From: Eurosta solidaginis
Lineage: Eukaryota; Arthropoda; Insecta; Diptera; Tephritidae
Direction of reading: 5' to 3'
NCBI RefSeq assembly: GCF_040869045.1
Contig: NW_027137028.1
Location: 220,000-283,999, forward strand
Length of the DNA stretch: 64,000 nucleotides
The position numbers and the translations under genes were made by a program. Of the stretch, positions 63,401 through 64,000 are shown piece after piece. Below the pieces are notes generated by a model, which saw nothing but the letters and a program-made list of their open reading frames with translations, had not been told where the DNA came from and did not search any database. The first letter of the stretch is position 1, and every line of letters starts with the position of its first letter.

Positions 63401-64000
63401 GATGCAAAAATAAAATCGATTCTATCTTGCAATGTGCAATAGATATGGACACTTATCCCTTTTAGTCGGTTAACCCCACCCACTATAACGTAGAAATTGA
63501 ACCGTTAACGACAGAACCTTGCATCAGCTTGTGGATTAAAATACACATAAAAGCCTACCATATGCAGAAACAAAATCGATTCTTTGTTGCTTGGTTCAAT
63601 AGATATGGACACTTATCCCTTTTAGTCGGTTAACCCCATCCACTTTGACGTAGATATTGAACCGTTTAACGATAGAACCTTGTATCAGCTTGTGGATTAA
63701 TATACACATAAAAAACCTATCATCTTCAAAAACAAAATGGGTTCTATCTTGCTTGGTTCAATAGATATGGACACTTATCCCTTTTAGTCGGTTAACCCCA
63801 CCCACTATAACGTAGAAATTGAACCGTTAACGACAGAACCTTGCATCAGCTTGTGGATTAAAATACACATAAAAGCCTACCATATGCAGAAACAAAATCG
63901 ATTCTTTGTTGCTTGGTTCAATAGATATGGACACTTATCCCTTTTAGTCGGTTAACCCATCCACTTTGACGTAGAAATTGAACCCTTTACGATAGAACCT
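60401..64000 (+). repeat. Irregular satellite with frequent one-base indels
   Basis: The 160-bp order continues to the window end but single-base gains and losses are frequent, for example ATCCTTGC (60877), AATTAGATATGG (61484), AATAATACAC (61582), ATGGGACAC (61967), GAACAGAACC (62870), ATGGGGTTC (63257), GGTTTCAATAG (63276) and GTTTAACG (63664). Deleted monomers occur at 60980 and 62050, where CAGCTT joins CTTCAAAAA, and half-monomers of about 72 bp at 61331 and 61403. A tandem duplication of about 1.07 kb covers 60.4-62.5 kb. No gene is present. Confidence 0.87.
61331..61474 (+). repeat. Two 72-bp half-monomers in tandem
   Basis: TATCTTG is joined directly to TGTATTAGCTTGTGG, skipping the TTGGTTCAATAG to GAACC half of the monomer. 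The half unit occurs twice in a row here and once more near 62400 in the 1.07-kb duplicate. Both 8-bp palindromes are absent from it. Confidence 0.85.

Larger units (their letters stand above)
1..64000. repeat. 160-bp tandem satellite array filling the window
   Basis: One monomer repeats head to tail across the window and runs off both ends, so the array is longer than 64 kb. The period is directly visible: TCCCTTTTAG starts at 1, 161, 321, 481 and 641, and TCAATAGATA at 5171 and 5331. Variants are 159, 160, 161 or 164 bp, plus a 46-bp truncated form. All units keep one orientation; I found no inverted block. Breaks are three SINE-like insertions, a C20 run and a few fused or deleted monomers. 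No open frame looks like a gene: frames of 60-100 codons are passages through satellite or SINE-like sequence and recur with the same variants. Centromeric or other heterochromatin is an inference from array size and homogeneity; nothing in the sequence proves centromere function. Confidence 0.98.

Noticed and set aside
1..64000. CRISPR array
   Set aside because: Repeats are regular, but units are contiguous 160-bp monomers with no unique spacers between short repeats, and no cas gene is present.
1..64000. Telomeric or rDNA spacer array
   Set aside because: There are no short telomere-type repeats and no rRNA sequence; the monomer bears no promoter-like duplication pattern that I can tie to rDNA spacers.

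Overview
This window is almost entirely one AT-rich tandem satellite. From base 1 to base 64000 a monomer of about 160 bp repeats head to tail in one orientation, about 400 times. I see no protein-coding gene: the longest open frames are 60 to 100 codons, lie in satellite or SINE-like sequence, and recur wherever the same monomer variants recur. The only unrelated DNA is three copies of one 0.36-kb element with a tRNA-like head, at 10481-10843, 17010-17370 and 24560-24922, plus a run of 20 C at 56141-56160.

The organism is most likely an animal, and the window looks like heterochromatin (centromeric, pericentromeric or sex-chromosome). The inserted element has the layout of a tRNA-derived SINE. 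Its body resembles, from memory and unverified, a repeat common in higher flies, particularly tephritid fruit flies. That assignment is a moderate-confidence inference.

Layout: 1-10480 holds three copies of a block of about 1.8 kb (481, 2335 and 5191 onward). The first SINE-like insertion follows. From about 14.8 to 29.7 kb two tandem copies of a unit of about 7.55 kb each carry one SINE-like copy at the same junctions. From 29.7 to 39.5 kb the monomers are mixed, with small tandem duplications of 687 and 526 bp. From 40.3 kb a new monomer variant (TTCTTTGTTGC) appears and dominates, first in dimers of about 320 bp, then in blocks spaced 4851 bp, then in a 2609-bp higher-order unit repeated at 48.27, 50.88 and 53.49 kb. 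After the C run come an 800-bp duplication (56.2-57.5 kb) and a final stretch (60.4-64.0 kb) with many one-base indels.

The monomers fall into recognisable classes: a GACGTTGAACC/CATGGTGC class, a CTTCAAAAAC/ATGGG class, a GCGAAAACG class of 159 bp, a 164-bp class with a TTTG insertion, the TTTGTTGC class, and a 46-bp truncated unit seen 36 times. The higher-order unit lengths are sums of 160-bp and 46-bp pieces, which points to unequal exchange in register. The story told by the sequence is satellite homogenisation: one retroposon landed in the array and was then multiplied as part of it.
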